From Nematostella vectensis (taxonomy: Eukaryota > Cnidaria > Anthozoa > Actiniaria > Edwardsiidae), in NCBI RefSeq assembly GCF_932526225.1, contig NC_064041.1:14852951-14916950 (forward strand): a stretch of 64,000 nucleotides of DNA, read 5' to 3'. The position numbers were made by a program, and so were the translations under genes. The notes below the pieces were generated by a model, which was not told the origin of the DNA, made no database searches, and saw only the letters and a program-made list of their open reading frames with translations. Shown here piece after piece: positions 20,665 to 35,600 of the stretch (position 1 is the stretch's first letter; the number at the start of each line of letters is the position of its first letter).

Positions 20665-23600
20665 CTACATTAAAAAAACAAACAATACAAATAAGGTTAG
20701 AGCTACAGCAAAAATGAAAACAAAGCACGGCCACGGTCCACAGCGAGTTCTCTAAAAAAATATGCGAGTACTAGGGAAAATACTACAAAATGATCAAAAG
20801 ACAAGCATTCGGACACCTTTGAACACTTAACTACATACCTTCTCCTCGTTTTGTTGTTGAATATTTTCAGGTACCTAAAAATATGTCGGAACAGGTTAAC
20901 ATCTGTAACCACACGAAAAACGAAGAATCCGCAACCCAACGCAGAACGTAAGCACTATATTCTTTGGAGCAGTTTGCGATTTTTTTTTTTTCAAATTTGC
21001 TCTCAAGCTAGTGCGGTCAGGGGTTTCGTGTGGTCATGGGATTCTAGCTCGCGTCGCACGAGACAAATGCTAGTGTAAACAGGCTATTTAGGCAGTCTCT
21101 TCTATCTATGCTAAATAGAACGCAAATAAAGAAATGGGTGTGTACAATCGTAATTAGAAGTCCCAAACAAATATCATTGCAATCCAGTCTCTGGATTACC
21201 CCCCCACCCCCACCCTCCACCGGTACCCCCCCCCCTCTCCACCGGTATAGGCACCTTGTTCTTGTAATCTTCCACTTCAGTTGCTTTTTTCAGCTTCTCC
21301 AGTTGCGCTTTGAGGTTTTCTTGCTTGTTTTCAACTTTAGAGATTTCCTTGGCGATGTCAATCATTCCCTACGAGCAAATATATTTTGCAATTATTCATA
21401 GCTCGTACCCTGACTGACAAGATTTTTCATTACCGAACAAAGGCGATTGGTGGTGAGCAAATATACTTTGCAATAATCCAATAATGTTCAAGTCTGTACA
21501 AGGGTACCTCTATCTTAAAACGGCGCGTTTATCTCTGACGTGTGAGCTCTGTTTAGCTGTTCAGTTCTGTACATAGCCCGAGTGACAGGCCTGTATTACC
21601 CATAAATTCGAACAATCCGTAATTGTTCGTTCGAACATCTTTATGTTTTCGGGGAGCTCATGGCTCGCATAAGCCCTTATTGTTTTTCTGTGAGCGCCTT
21701 GCCATTTGTAATTGTCAAACAAATAAACTGGATCCAGCGCAATAAACAATTTTTCGCTGTTGTAGCTCGTTGGGGAATCGTATGCGACTACTTATTGTAT
21801 CACAGAGTACATGCGAAATGCTTTCTTTATAATAGGCAATGTTAAGCTGGAGTCTACGCAGTAAACATAAACAGAATTCAGCTTTTCAATGTTCCTAGCT
21901 TGTAGATGTCATATCTCTACGGCGTCCATGATCAAATGCAAACCAGGAAGAGGTCCCCCCTCCCCTTGGCCTTATATAAATAGTGCGCTTATTTCTTATC
22001 GGTATCGTTTTTTTTTTAAGTTTAGGTCTATTAGATGTATTAAAAGCGCTGGAAATATGGATGCAGTAAAGCTGCCTTAATACTACTTATATAATTGCTC
22101 TATATTGATTGAGTCATTAAAGCAAGCGACAGGCGTTGCGTCTGGCATTTATGTCAGCTTAGTTTTATTTTTCCTCTCCAACATTTGAAAAACAAAGTCG
22201 CCTGATACGCGGCCTGTGATTTTCTTGTTCCAGAGTCCTGACAGCTCTAAAAAAAGCCATACGAATAACACTTAGAACGAAAACAAGGATGGATGGCGAT
22301 TCAGCTGTTCAGCCTTGCAAAAAGGTTGAGGTTAGTTTTTTTCACTCCCAAATTTTGCACGGAGTGGTGTCACAACCAAGTTGTTGGGGAGAGAAGTGAA
22401 ACGCTCGGCACAGCGGCAACTACCTGGAGTTTACTAGCTAGCCAAACGAAGCCAAACAAAACAGACTTCTGTAATAACGACAGTAGGCTGTAGTGGGGGC
22501 GGTACAGGTACCGGGTTTTACTTCGCTGTTACAAACTCAAGGTTTACCCGATAATATACTCTGCGGCTTCTACCGCACCCCTTTTTATAAGTTCCGACAA
22601 CGGTGTCCCTTAGGTAATCCGACACTGACAGCCATGGGAAGCTTTTAGCTCTGTTTAGATAAGGTTTCAGCCAATGGGCGTCCTAGGAACGAACTACCCC
22701 CCATGGGTGTGTCGGTTTGTTACCCTTGGGCTACCGTGACTTACGTAATGTTTACATGTTGCTACTGACTACGGTTGTCACACACTAACTTGTCACACTG
22801 CTAGTGCGCATGGCAAGATACACACATGAATATAATGATTGACAAGATTCCAATCATTTTTGCACTCAAAATCTTAAACCGTACTAAATCCTAATTTCGT
22901 CGACGGCCAGGTCTGAATCCACACAGAGCAAACCCTGTGTGAACTCAGATCTAACTTTTCTTCCTTCGTTAAGAAGCGCGAACCGAGAATTGGTGGCCAA
23001 ATTCTGATTGTCAAATGCCCCTGGAAAAGGGACGCGCAACTCCTACTTTTCCACTGGGTCAACTTTTCCACTGGGTCAACTTTTTACTTTTCGTTATCCT
23101 ATTTCATAGGAACGGCTAAAGTTACTTTGTCGATATAACTTGCTTAAACAAACAGACGCCTTTTAGTTGAATAAACAAAACGTACTTATAACGGTTCTTA
23201 ACTTCAGGAAGGTCGGTGTTTAATTAAAGTAAGATATTTAGTTGTCAAAGATGACGTTGATCTATATTTCGTTATTTTCCTCCGTGAAAATAAGTCTGTT
23301 TTGCTAGGTGTCATAACCAAGTACGAATATTATTGACATTTCGTGCTGCGTTAGTCGGATGCATAGCTGTTACTGTTACTCAGTTAATTGCAAATGTAGT
23401 TGTCTATTATGCACCGAAAGCGAAGACGTACATGTTTGGCTTAGAATTGACCGTTCCTCACGCCGCCACATTGTTGGAAATAAGCGAGTTTGGTAGGGAT
23501 TCACCTCTAGCTTTGAAGGCGAAGCGAAGGTTGCTATTTGAGACCATTTACGTTTTTTGTGTGAGTGACATTCTTTGCGCGATAAGAATAAAAGCAGAGT

Positions 23601-26600
23601 TCCCCTGACATCAGGTAGATTTCCTGTCCTCGGGCAGGACATCGACTCCTTTGAAGTTTTGTCCCGACCGGCGAATTTGTCGTGTTGCGTAAGAACATAG
23701 GTTGCACTTGGCTTCGTAACATGTCACGGACATCTGTCAGTTTTTGGGGTCAGTACGCAGCTCTTACAAGCTGCAATTTGATTTGGCAAATGAACAATAT
23801 CCGCACCTCGACACAAAGAACGAGAAGAATAGAGACAAAAGAATTCCTTTGTAGAACAAAGATAATAGGAGACAAAGCAGCTGCGTACTTACTCAGTTTT
23901 TGAGCTTATCTAAACAGAGATGTCCTGAGCATCTTGCTAGTGCGACCTAAACGGCTCATTTTAACTCAATATGTTTACTACAAACTAAGAGTCACAAACA
24001 ACGTGATCAAATACCGTGGAACAAGGATTTTTGTGCTTGAACCCTTTGCCCGAAACGTTTTCTATTATCTTTGTTCTACAAAGGAATTCTTTTGTCTCTA
24101 TTCTTGTTCTTTGTGTCGAGGTGCGGATATTGTTCATTTGCCCATCAAATTGCAGCTTGTAAGAGCTGCGTACTGACCCAACGTAGTCAAAATAACCGAC
24201 TAGGCAACGAAGCCGAACAAATCAATTTACATACACAATCGATAAAGAGAAACCAGATAGGTCTCGCTTTGGCCTTGTGAAAGAGGACCAGAAAATATTA
24301 TGTCTGTGTTACCTATATTAGACCACTATAACCACAGCTACTTTGTGTTTTGGAAGTGCTCAAATATAGATCAATCAACAGCTGCCTGCCTTAAAGAAGT
24401 CATTCCAAACATATTGAGCAAGAAGGAACTAGTTATTTCGGTTGAAAACCCTATCCGTATTCTTAGTGTTGGTAGTGGCAGAGGCGAATTGGATATGGTA
24501 ATCTTACGATCAATTTTAGCCGGCTATAAAGCGGGAAGAGCTTTAATACATCAAACGGTAGTGGAACCCAGCAATTCATCTTTGGTGGATTTTAAGAAAG
24601 CCGCTGCAAGTGACGATATTCCAGAAGTGGTTTTCTCTTTTCACCCCACAACTTTCCAAGAGTTCTCTAATGGTAATCAAAGAGAGAGAAAGTACTTCAT
24701 GATTCACTTTCTGCATAGTATTTACTACATGGATATAAAGACAGCTTTAGCTTGGTCGTATGACAACCTCCAAAACGGCGGTATAATTGTATGCCTTGTG
24801 CGAACAGCCCAGCAACCAATATACCAAACTCTAAAGATGCTTGCAAGTTTAAAAGGCAAAGCCTTCTGTCATATCTGCAGTGAGGATGTTACCGACGTTA
24901 TCAAGGAGAATGGCTGGGAATTCGAGAAACACGCAGTAAAATTTTATCTTGACCTCAAAGATATCCTCGATGCAGAATCCACCGAGGGTAACCTATTGCT
25001 GGATTTTCTAACTCTTACACCTTATTTCAGGAAGACAGAACCTATTGAGATTGCCCAACAAATTGAGGAATTAATTAAAGAGCTTTCTTACATACAAGAT
25101 GGAAAAATGGTAGCCAAGTTTGATAGCGAGTTAATAGTTATACACAAGTGATTATCACAAGACCTTTCGAGTAAACCTTTAGGTACAAATATATTTTTAA
25201 TTAAACATTGTCTAAAGGTGGTACGGTAGTACGGGTCGTAGTACAGGTCAACCAAGTCCACTGTATGTACGAATAAAATTAAAATGGGGTCAATGTCACG
25301 CTGTGTGACGTTTGTAGAGTACTAAGGATGTATAGTTAAAATTAACGCCGTTCATTCTACTATGAAATAAAATCGTAAAAATCTCAATAATAATCATACT
25401 TGGCAGCTGTGTCTTTCATGTAGTCTGGGTGAAGATTCAACCCATTTAGGCTTTTATTTCTCAAATAACGAGTCCCCCCTTCCCCTCCCCCCCAATAAAA
25501 GAAGAGAAAAAAAGAAGAAGTGTAGCCTTTGGCATTTTCCGGACTGGGCACAAACGAAAAAAATCCGCTTCCTCGGAATTCAAAATGTTGATCCTTTTAG
25601 ATGACATCAAGACTAATCTTACTCAACTCATCGTACGATAATAACTACTCCCGTACCCCCCCCCCCCCCCCCCCCGACACACGCTTTATTTTAACCAAGA
25701 TTTTGATAGTATTTATGTACAGTCAGTCCAAGAATAAAATGGTCCCCCCCCCCTCCCCCGATCAAAAAAATCGAGCACTTTCATGTTTCTCATTGAAATC
25801 GGATATATGCAACCATTTGCCCCTGTCTGTTGGATTCGTGAAGTTACTATAGACCTCTCTCGTGTCGCGTATGTCTTGCTGGTCATTTTTACGCACCTTT
25901 AGCAGCAGATGCACCTTAAAGTTACTATTGACCTCTCTCGTGTCGCGTATGTCTTGCTGGTATGTCTTACGCACCTTTAGCAGCAGATGCACCTTAAAGT
26001 TACTATTGACCTCTCTCGTGTCGCGTATGTCTTGCTGGTATGTCTTACGCACCTTTAGCAGCAGATGCACCTTAAAGTTACTATTGACCTCTCTCGTGTC
26101 GCGTATGTCTTGCTGGTCATTTTTACGCACCTTTAGCAGCAGATGCACCTTAAAGTTACTATTGACCTCTCTCGTGTCGCGTATGTCTTGCTGGTATGTC
26201 TTACGCACCTTTAGCAGCAGATGCACTTCGCACTTGCCAGTTACAGTGTCGACTGCGCAGCCCTGCGGCGGCCTCTCGTGGCCGAGGATGTTGAGCTTGC
26301 TGAATCCACCGAGAGAGAGTGCCGTGTCTACTAACGGCTTGATGGAGTTGGCGAGAGCGTCATCCGTGAACACAGCATACACTAGCAACACAAACAGGTG
26401 TCGACGAGTTGTCGAGTTTGCATCAAATACCGTAAATGATATAATAAACGTCCGGGGAAAATATAACAAACCCAAATGTAGTGGGGTTTTAGTCTCAGTC
26501 ATGATCACGTTAAATTAAAACCTGCGTAGCAAACATTTGTTGATATCATGGGACTGAGGAGCAGGAGACCTTTCTCTAGACACGTGTAGCTGGGCCATGT

Positions 26601-29600
26601 AAAGCATAGCGCACAGGCGCACGTGCATTCCTCACCTTCAGGCTTGGCTTTGACCACCTGGTACTCCTGCTTGATAGACCGCACGATCTTCACGATGCTC
26701 AGCATGAACTCAACTTGCTCCTCCAACTCAGCTTGTCTCCATGGCAACTAAAACAGAATTAGAATTGGCCTGTGTTTTACATACAGTAAGGTTGTCCGGA
26801 TGATACGTGATACATGTACTGGTTGGCGCTTGGCCGTAGCTTCTGTGTACTTATGTTCGTTGGGAATGGCGTGTTGCAAATGCATGCCGGTGATTGGATG
26901 TTGCTTCTGTGTGCTTATGTTTTTCGGGTGTGGCGTGACGCAAATGTAGAGCGGGGATTGGCTGTACTTACGTTCTTTGGGTATGGTGTGACGCAAATGC
27001 TTGGCGCTGATTGGCCGTTGCGTCTAGGAAGTCTCTGGTACAGTTCTTCTGTCACAAAAGGCATCATGGGACTGAGCAGAAGGAGCCCTTTCTCTAGACA
27101 CGTGTAGCTGAGGCATGTCAAGGGCAACACGCAATATCAACCTTTGCAAAGCCATATATGCATTTATGTATATACAGTAAATGATCTAATAAACGCCCGG
27201 GGCGTTTACTAAATTTCGATGGTCCGAGAGGGGGCGTTTATTAGAGAGGGACGTTCTTTACAAACTATGAAAATATAACAAACCCAAGTCCAGTGGGGTT
27301 CTAGTCTCAGTGAGGATCACGTTAAATTAAATCCTGCGTTGCAAACATTTTCTGAAATTTAGCAAGTCTCACACAGTAATTTGATTTATTTTAGCGAAAT
27401 TACTATGTCGTTTGCTGGGAGGGAGGTAAGGGAGGCCTTAATTGGAGAGGACAACACGCAATATCAACCTTTGCAAAGCCATATATGTATTCATGTATAT
27501 ATCACTTTGAACGGAATTATTTCTCCAAATAATATTTTTACGGCCGAATACATATATTCGCTATTCGTACTTTTTATTCAAGCGTCCGCGAAAAAAAAAC
27601 TTAACCTAGCAGGTGGTACTATTAATATTCAAACTGTAAAATGTCCGATAGGGTCTGCTTCTGCTTTTTTTTGGTGCTGTTTTTACTGTGCACTGCTTGC
27701 TTCCTCTTTAATTTCCTTGTAGTTCACGGTTACGAGAAAGTAGAAGATATCGTTTACCCTCATCTCTTCTATCAGATGTCACTTCCAGGATGAAATCAAG
27801 ACCACCGTGCGTAATCACGTGCGAAATCGGAGAGCAATAGTATTGTGGTGATGTGTCAGAAACTGATTTAAAAAACGTCGAAAATACCGTTTAAATGACG
27901 TCCGATTAATTACCGTTACTTTCCCGTCTAAAGTTGTTTAATGTTAAAACAAATTTCTAAGTGAAATGCTATTGATAAGAACTCTATTGAAACAATGGGG
28001 GGTAAAAACAGACTGCTTATTGGCTGTGGGTTAATAGCGTGAACAAAGGCGCGCCTTACTCACACTTGGCAAAACGTCAAATATAGAACTAAATGGATAT
28101 GTATGTTTTTCGTTCGGGTTCACACAGCTACGTCATAAATAACAATGAACAATACAGAAGAACACAATAGCAAAATCATTTATAGGCATACTCTTATCTA
28201 CGAAAAAACGTCAAGGATACAGTGTGTTTCGTGTGGCGAGGATCGCCTCTTGGTCGCCACTTTGTAAAACTGGTTTGATGGCCTCCTGCAAGAAAAAAAA
28301 GCATACAACTATTTGTTATTGTTTATAATATATAATACGTTTTTTTTGGCAAGAAAACTACAAAATAAAAATCAACGATTGAAATTGATACTTTATTCAC
28401 GATATTTGAATGAAAGTTTATCAACTACATGCTTGAATTTGCCGATGGTAATGGGTTCTTTAAGTGCCTTGTGTTATGATATCAGAAGTGCCTTGTGTTA
28501 TGATATCAGAAGTGCCTTGTGTTATGATATCAGAAGTGCCTTGTGTTATGATATCAGAAGTGACTGTCGCCGACAAAAAGATCCTTACGCTAACGTATAT
28601 GTAAGCCTTAATCTCAATCAAACTCTGTTTTTTATTTATTTTTTTTACGAGCAAATTAACAATGTATTATTCCAAAAACACAGCTTCATTTATGTTTTAA
28701 CAAATACGCTGGTTAAAATACAAAAGAAATCGTGGGTAAAGAGAGGAAAATGGATTTCTACTTGACCCTAAAGCTGCTAGGATGGCAAAATGGCGCCTGA
28801 AAGAGCCACTTTATATAAAACCCAAGAGAACATCACTGACAAGATAGCCACGTTTAGCCCTTATTATACAAGGACGAAGGTCCTCTCCCCCACCCCGAGA
28901 AACACAATTTGCTAGCAATGGTCACGTGTTTTGTACGCACCAAGTAGACATCGCAGAGCTCGTACAGCCAAAAGTTGTAGGTGGCTGTGGTTATGGCGGG
29001 AAAATCATACGCGGTAAACCCATCGTTGCACGCCTTCTCAGCGAACGACAAGCGACTCAGAATCCATCTGTCCATCAAACTCTCGTTGCCAAGCAACTAA
29101 TATGTGAAGAAAGAGATTAGGGAATCTAGTGAAAACCTTATCAATATAAAATCTAAAGTTAGATCTAAAGGTCTAACTTTACTTCAGAATTTAAAAAAAG
29201 TACAAAAAAACATTAAGTATCATGTACACAGAGGTTCCAAGGTAACTCCAAAGTAAAGAGGTTAAAAAAAAAGCATCGAGTGTCCGGTATAAAAAGGTCC
29301 CACTGTACTTCAGAAGTAGAAAAAAGTAAAAAAAAAAAAAGCAGTTTCCAGTATAGAAAGGTCCCACTGTACTTCAGAAGTACAAAAAAAGTAAAAAAAA
29401 GCAGCAAGTGTCCGGTATAGAAAGGTCCCACTGTACTTCAGAAGTACAAAAAAGTAAAAAACAAAAAAAAGCAGCAAGTGTCCGGTATAGAAAGGTCCCA
29501 CTGTACTTCAGAAGTTAAAAAGTACAAAAAAGCAGTGTCCGGTATAGGAAGGGCGCACTGTACCTCAGTAGTCGGATTGGGCTTGAAGCCCTCCCCCAGA

Positions 29601-32600
29601 CCAGAGAGGGCAAACTTGGTAGCGTTCCACAGCTTGTTACAGAAGTGTCTGTAGCCCTGTACACGCAACACGTCCAGATTGATATCACGACCTGAAGAAC
29701 AATCAAAATATGATATGACGTCACATCTGGCCCAGTCACGTCGCACCCGGCCCAGTCACGTCACATCAAACCCGGTCATGTCACATCCGCCCCCGGTCAC
29801 GTCACATCCATCCCCGGGTCAGGTCACATCCACCCGGTCACGTCACATCCGCCCCGGTCACGTCACATCCGCCCCCGCTCACGTCAAATTTGGTATGGCT
29901 ACAGACAAACTGTAGAATGACTAGGTGGTCTGAGGAGGCGTGAATCAGGGAAATAGATTAACACAAGGTTTAGATTGTATATATGTATCACACATCCGTG
30001 AAAACAAGTAGTTCAGCTGATGTTTCGGGCGTTAGTCCTAAAAGTAGGTGGTATGTGTAAGTTGAAGTGTTATTATTTACTCCTTTTGGCAAAACATGGC
30101 AATTTAACCATGTATTGATTTATTTTTCTCACGTCAAATCTGACTAATTGACGTAACATCCGCCCCAGAAACGTCACGTCTGAAATGGGTGCTCCTGTAC
30201 ATGTTGTCAAAGCTCATATGATACTACAATTTAGCCTACGAGCTCATGTTAAGAAGGTCCAGGGCAAGTTTTCCCAAAATAAGGTCTGGTTAACTTCGGT
30301 AAGCTTGCATTTCTGCATAGGGGTTCCTTATGTTATGTAAACCAAAATATCAAAAAGTGTTTTTTTTCTAATGGATTCGTCTTCCAGATATGAGGCTTGA
30401 AGAGCAATTTTACAATGTTCAAAGTATGAATTCTCCTCGTTTTTAGGAAGAACTCGGGCTCTGATCAGAAATTAAGCCAACTTTGCTCGCTAATATCTAA
30501 ATTTCATATCTTTTTAATTTCTTTTAAATTTGGAATTAAGCTTTTGGTCAAAGGAACTCCTTGTATGCGGAATCTTGAGCTTATATATTGAGAATTGGAA
30601 AATTTCTTGCCATTTTTTTGCTGTGTCGGTCCATTCAAAGCGTTAGAACTTCCACCATTCAAGAGCCAATACAACACGTATATGGACCAATACAACACGT
30701 ATATGGACAAATACAACACGTATATGGACAAATACAACACGTATATGGACCAATACAACACGTATATGGACCAATACAACACGTATGTGGACCAATACAA
30801 CACGTATGTGGACCAATACAATACGTATATGGATCAATACAACACGTATATGGATCAATACAACACGTATATGGACCAACACAACAAGTATATGGATTTC
30901 GTTCGAGTCATCTTCCCGTAAGGCGCTAACCTTTCAAAGTGAACAAAACTTTTGAATTTCTTGGAAATGTGAACAATTTCCTTCGGATTGAGCACACGAT
31001 TTAATTGACTGTATGAAACAATGAGAAATTTAGTCTCATAGGTAGACTTCCTGGATTGAGAGACTATAAAAAACTTCAGGAGTTGCATCAACAAAAAAAA
31101 AACCGTTTCTAAGAGCCCGAAACACATAAAAAAAAAACATCTCAAAGACAGAGCCAGGTGGTGGCTTGGTGGAATCGGCAAACAAGGGTGAGAGTGTTGT
31201 ACGTCATTGGGAAAACAGACTAGTTTCACTGACGCTTCGAACAAAAGACTTACGAGCAAAATAACCTAACGCCGGATAAGGAGTACAACAAAGCACTTGG
31301 ACAATGTGTTGATTTATCCCACACTGTTAGTTTCAGGGAGTTATTTTTACTCCACTCAGAGAGTAAAAACTACTCTTTGCGATGGAGTACTTTTAAAGGA
31401 GTAATTTGAACTCCTTTATTGGAGTAAAAACTACTCCACTGAGGAGTAATTTTTTTGTTTACTCCCTTAACGGAGTAAGTTTTACTCTGCTGAGAATTAG
31501 TATCGAATGTTTTTTAGAAAAAGAGTAATTTTCACTCTTGTTGGTCAAATAATGGAGTAAAAAGTACTCTTTTCTGGGAGTAATTTTAGCAGAGTAAAAG
31601 CTACTCCAACTATCTGAAGTGAAAAGAGTTATTTTTACTCCAGATGGTCAAGAAATGGAGTAAAAAAGTACTCCTTTTAGGGGGTAGGTTTTGAAGAGTA
31701 AAAACTACTCCAGCCATCTCGTGTTGAAAGAGTAGTTTTTACTCCAGCTGTATCTTTTTAGAGCAGTAACAAATCACTCCAAATATATAAAATAAAGAGA
31801 GTTGTTTTTTTACTCTGAATTAGCTGAATTTAAGAAGGAAAACGATAGTCTTTATTATATAAGACAAAAGATAAAAATAATAATTTATGGTATTTATTGG
31901 TATTGAGACAAAAAACTCTACCCTGTGCCTAGGAGTTTCCTAAGATTTCCTAAGTTCGATCAAAACAACAAAATATGATTAAACTTCCTAAAAATTCCTA
32001 GGATTTCCTAGTATAAGCAGAAGACCAGAAAATTGAAATAATTTGGATAAGAAAATCTTAGGAAGAAGATTTGAAGTTCTACAATTTAGGAACTCTTAGG
32101 AAATTCTTAGGAAATGCTAAAAGAACATTTTCAATACAAGAACAGGCCTCGCCATACTTGCATATATTGTCAGTTATACTACAACAATAAGAAATGTAAA
32201 CAAAGACAGGCTTGGACTCTAACATGAGTTTTATGTGGTGTACTTTCAGAATTCGCTCAGAATAATTAGTACTGCATTGAAAAGAAAGATAGGTAGGGTG
32301 ATAATTGTATAAAAGTCTTAGATCCGATTTGAACATTATAAAATAATATATATTGTTTCTAATAGAAATGCTACTTGAGATTATAAAAAAAAAAAAGAAG
32401 TCCCGCTTTGCAGATAGAAGACGGCTCACCAGGGCCCGTAAAACCAAAATGTACCGGGCGTCCCTCGCTTTAGTGGCCGAGAGGGGCTTGGGCCCAAGGC
32501 GCAAAATCATAACGGTCGAACGAAAGCCATTATCATAACCTCCAAACAGATAGCCGTTTATTCCCGTCTTTTCTACGCGTAATCCACCTTTTTTGAGGAT

Positions 32601-35600
32601 TTGATGGCAGAACATGGATTGAAGTTAAAGGTTAGTGTGTAATGGGCTTTATAATGTGATAGGTTCAATACTAAATGTAACTTCTGCGACCAACTTCAGC
32701 ATCAAATCATCGTTCGTGAGCGGATTTCTCGAACTAGATTGATATGTTTTGTGATTCTTTGTTATCTTCCAAAGCAATACTACCTTCTTATGTGTTTCTC
32801 TTATTATCTTCGCAGGACATAGATAGAGATAGTAAAATGTGCTCGAGTTGAAAGCCAGAAAAGAAAGAAGTTTGAGGTATAAGGAATGTATCAATGCGTA
32901 AATCGCAAGAAACGAATAAAAACTTTGTAAACTTAAGTTATTCACTAATCACTGTACTTACATCTAAAGCGCCTATGCTTTATAAACTGTTACTTGAAGC
33001 ACAAAATTGAATAACTTAGCTAAGTAAAAACCTAGTAATCAGTCTTGCACCTAAAATTTGTCCAGATATTTATTTTGAATATCTTACGTTACGGTAGTTG
33101 GTTTTTGTCCGTATATTCTTATCACAGTAAACCCTGCATATGAAGAACCTAGTTATCTTTTCAAGCTAGCCTACCAGGTTCAAATTTAAATGGTGCATAT
33201 AGAGGCATTGGGCTTCTAGCTTCTTATCTGAATATACAAAGATGGAGGAGGAGGCAGTTCTTTTGGAAAACCGTAATGACGCCAAAAAGGGTAATGTTCA
33301 AAAGCTGTTAAAGTTGTTATAGAAAAATAATATTGTGTTATGTTTGTTTCAGCTTTGTTATGTTGGGACACTTGTTAGTAATTTTGTCCTGGATACCTTA
33401 TGTCAAATGACTATTATTTTTCAAACATTTTTTCAACTTATATTTTTGTTATTTTTTAAACTGAATTGTTTAATTAAATGATTTGTCAAATTCATAATAA
33501 CGTCTTTTCCTTGGTGTTTCTAAATTACTCTACTTTCTCCAGTATTAACCCCTGAAGTAGGTGGAGTTTAAACGGCCATTTTGTAAAAACAGGGGGGAGG
33601 GGGTTGAAATCATCCCTTTAGTTACCCAATTAGTAGGGGGAAATAACAAAATAGGGAGTAAAAATTGACTCCCATTTTGAGGGTGAATTGTACTCTTTTA
33701 ATGGAGTAACTACAAGCAACCTAGTAAATTACTCCACTTAGCTACCCCCTAAAGTGGGTAAAATCTACTCCCCTGAGAGAGTAGGAAAAAAGGAGTAAAA
33801 AATAACTCCATTTTGAGAGTAAATTGTACTCCTTTAATGGAGTAATAGCAAGCAACCTAGTAAATCACTCCCTTTAGTTACTCCCCTACAGGGGTAAAAT
33901 CTACTCCCTTGAGAGAGTAGAAAAAAGGGAGTAAAAAATTACTCCAAAAAGGGAGTCATTTTGTACCTCGTTTTTTTACTCCCCTTTTGGAGTTAAAACT
34001 ACTCTCTGAAACTAACAGTGCAATCAAGAGCCCGTCTTTGTCTAACGCTTTAACAAACAAGCAGAACCCCACCTTGAGCCGTGTAAGCACAAAGAGCGAA
34101 TCTAAGTGCGTCTGTTCCACACTCGGGGATGCCATTTGGGTAGTCCTCTTTCTGAAAACAGATAAACAGTCGATCACGATTGGTCTTCCTCTAGCCCTTA
34201 GGGGTGAGTTACCGCGAGAAAAAGTCCCGTTAACCAAAGAAGCCCCCCGCCTCCCTTTCGAAAGATGACTGGTAGACCGAATGGTACCGTGATTTGTCCT
34301 CACCTGTCCTTTCTTTGCTCTCTCAACTTCCCGAGGATCCAGATTACTGTTCTCAAGCAGTTTGTGCAAGTCCTATGCACATAAAAAACGTACAAAGCTG
34401 TTAAATGGCTTACAAAGATATCAATAGAGCAATATTTCCGTGCAAAATCCCAACAAGCTTTTAATGTCAACAGCTTTCAAATGAGTAAACACAACACAAA
34501 CACAAAGCTTAAAGGCGGGTCGGAACCTTGTGAATTCAGCTGTATCTCCGCGATAAAACCATAATCCTCAATCACTGGGACTAGCTGTTGTAGTGAATGG
34601 ACGTGTCCTAAATCGCTCCGGCTTGTCATGTAGAATTTCAAACTTTTCGAGATGAGCGAGGCAGAGAAATAAGTAAAAGCACAAGATGCAAGTACAAATA
34701 GTCAGAGGGCAGAAAAACGACGGAAGCGTTCGCGTACGAAAAGCTCGCAAACAGAAATGGAGGACAGCCATTACAAGTGTGTTTGCAACCACGCACTACT
34801 CGTGGACAAGCTAGAGTTAATGAACGCAAAACCCGACTCAACTATGCTAGCCATTAAACAGCTACAAGGAATGAACGCACTCTACTCATGGACAAGCTAG
34901 AATTAATGAACGCACTACTCATGGACAAGCTAGAATTAATGAACGCAAAACCCGACTCAACTATGCTAGCCATTAAACAGCTACAAGGAATGAACGCACT
35001 ACTCATGGACAAGCTAGAGTTAATGAACGCAAAACTCGACTCAACTATGCTAGCCATTAAACAGCTAGAAGGAATGAACGCACCACTCATGGACAAGCTA
35101 GAATTAATGAACGCAAAACTCGACTCAACTATGCTAGCCATTAAACAGCTACAAGGAATGAACGCACTACTCATGGACAAGCTAGAATTAATGAACGCAA
35201 AACCCGACTCAACTATGCTAGCCATTAAACAGCTACAAGGAATGAACGCACTACTCATGGACAAGCTAGAGTTAATGAACGCAAAACTCGACTCAACTAT
35301 GCTAGCCATTAAACGGCTACAAGGAATGAACGCACTACTCATGGACAAGCTAGAGTTAATGAACGCAAAACCCGACTCAACTATGCTAGCCATTAAACAG
35401 CTACAAGGAATGAACGCACTACTCATGGACAAGCTAGAGTTAATGAACGCAAAACCCGACTCAACTATGCTAGCCATTAAACAGCTACAAGGAATGAACG
35501 CACTACTCATGGACAAGCTAGAGTTAATGAACGCAAAACCCGACTCAACTATGCTAGCCATTAAACAGCTACAAGGAATGAACGCACTACTCGTGGACAA

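Noticed and set aside
25762-26518. Long frames on both strands with VHLLLKVRK / [10 protein letters not shown] repeats
   Set aside because: Frames run through the 78-bp donor array; only 26209-26381 is VARS coding sequence.
29715-29890. Functional CRE-element enhancer
   Set aside because: GTCACGTCA repeats are simply a degenerate tandem array in an intron; nothing else supports enhancer function.
32079-32615. 178-codon frame inside the CACTA-like element as a transposase
   Set aside because: No DDE/D or zinc-finger motif visible; composition looks like random AT-rich sequence.
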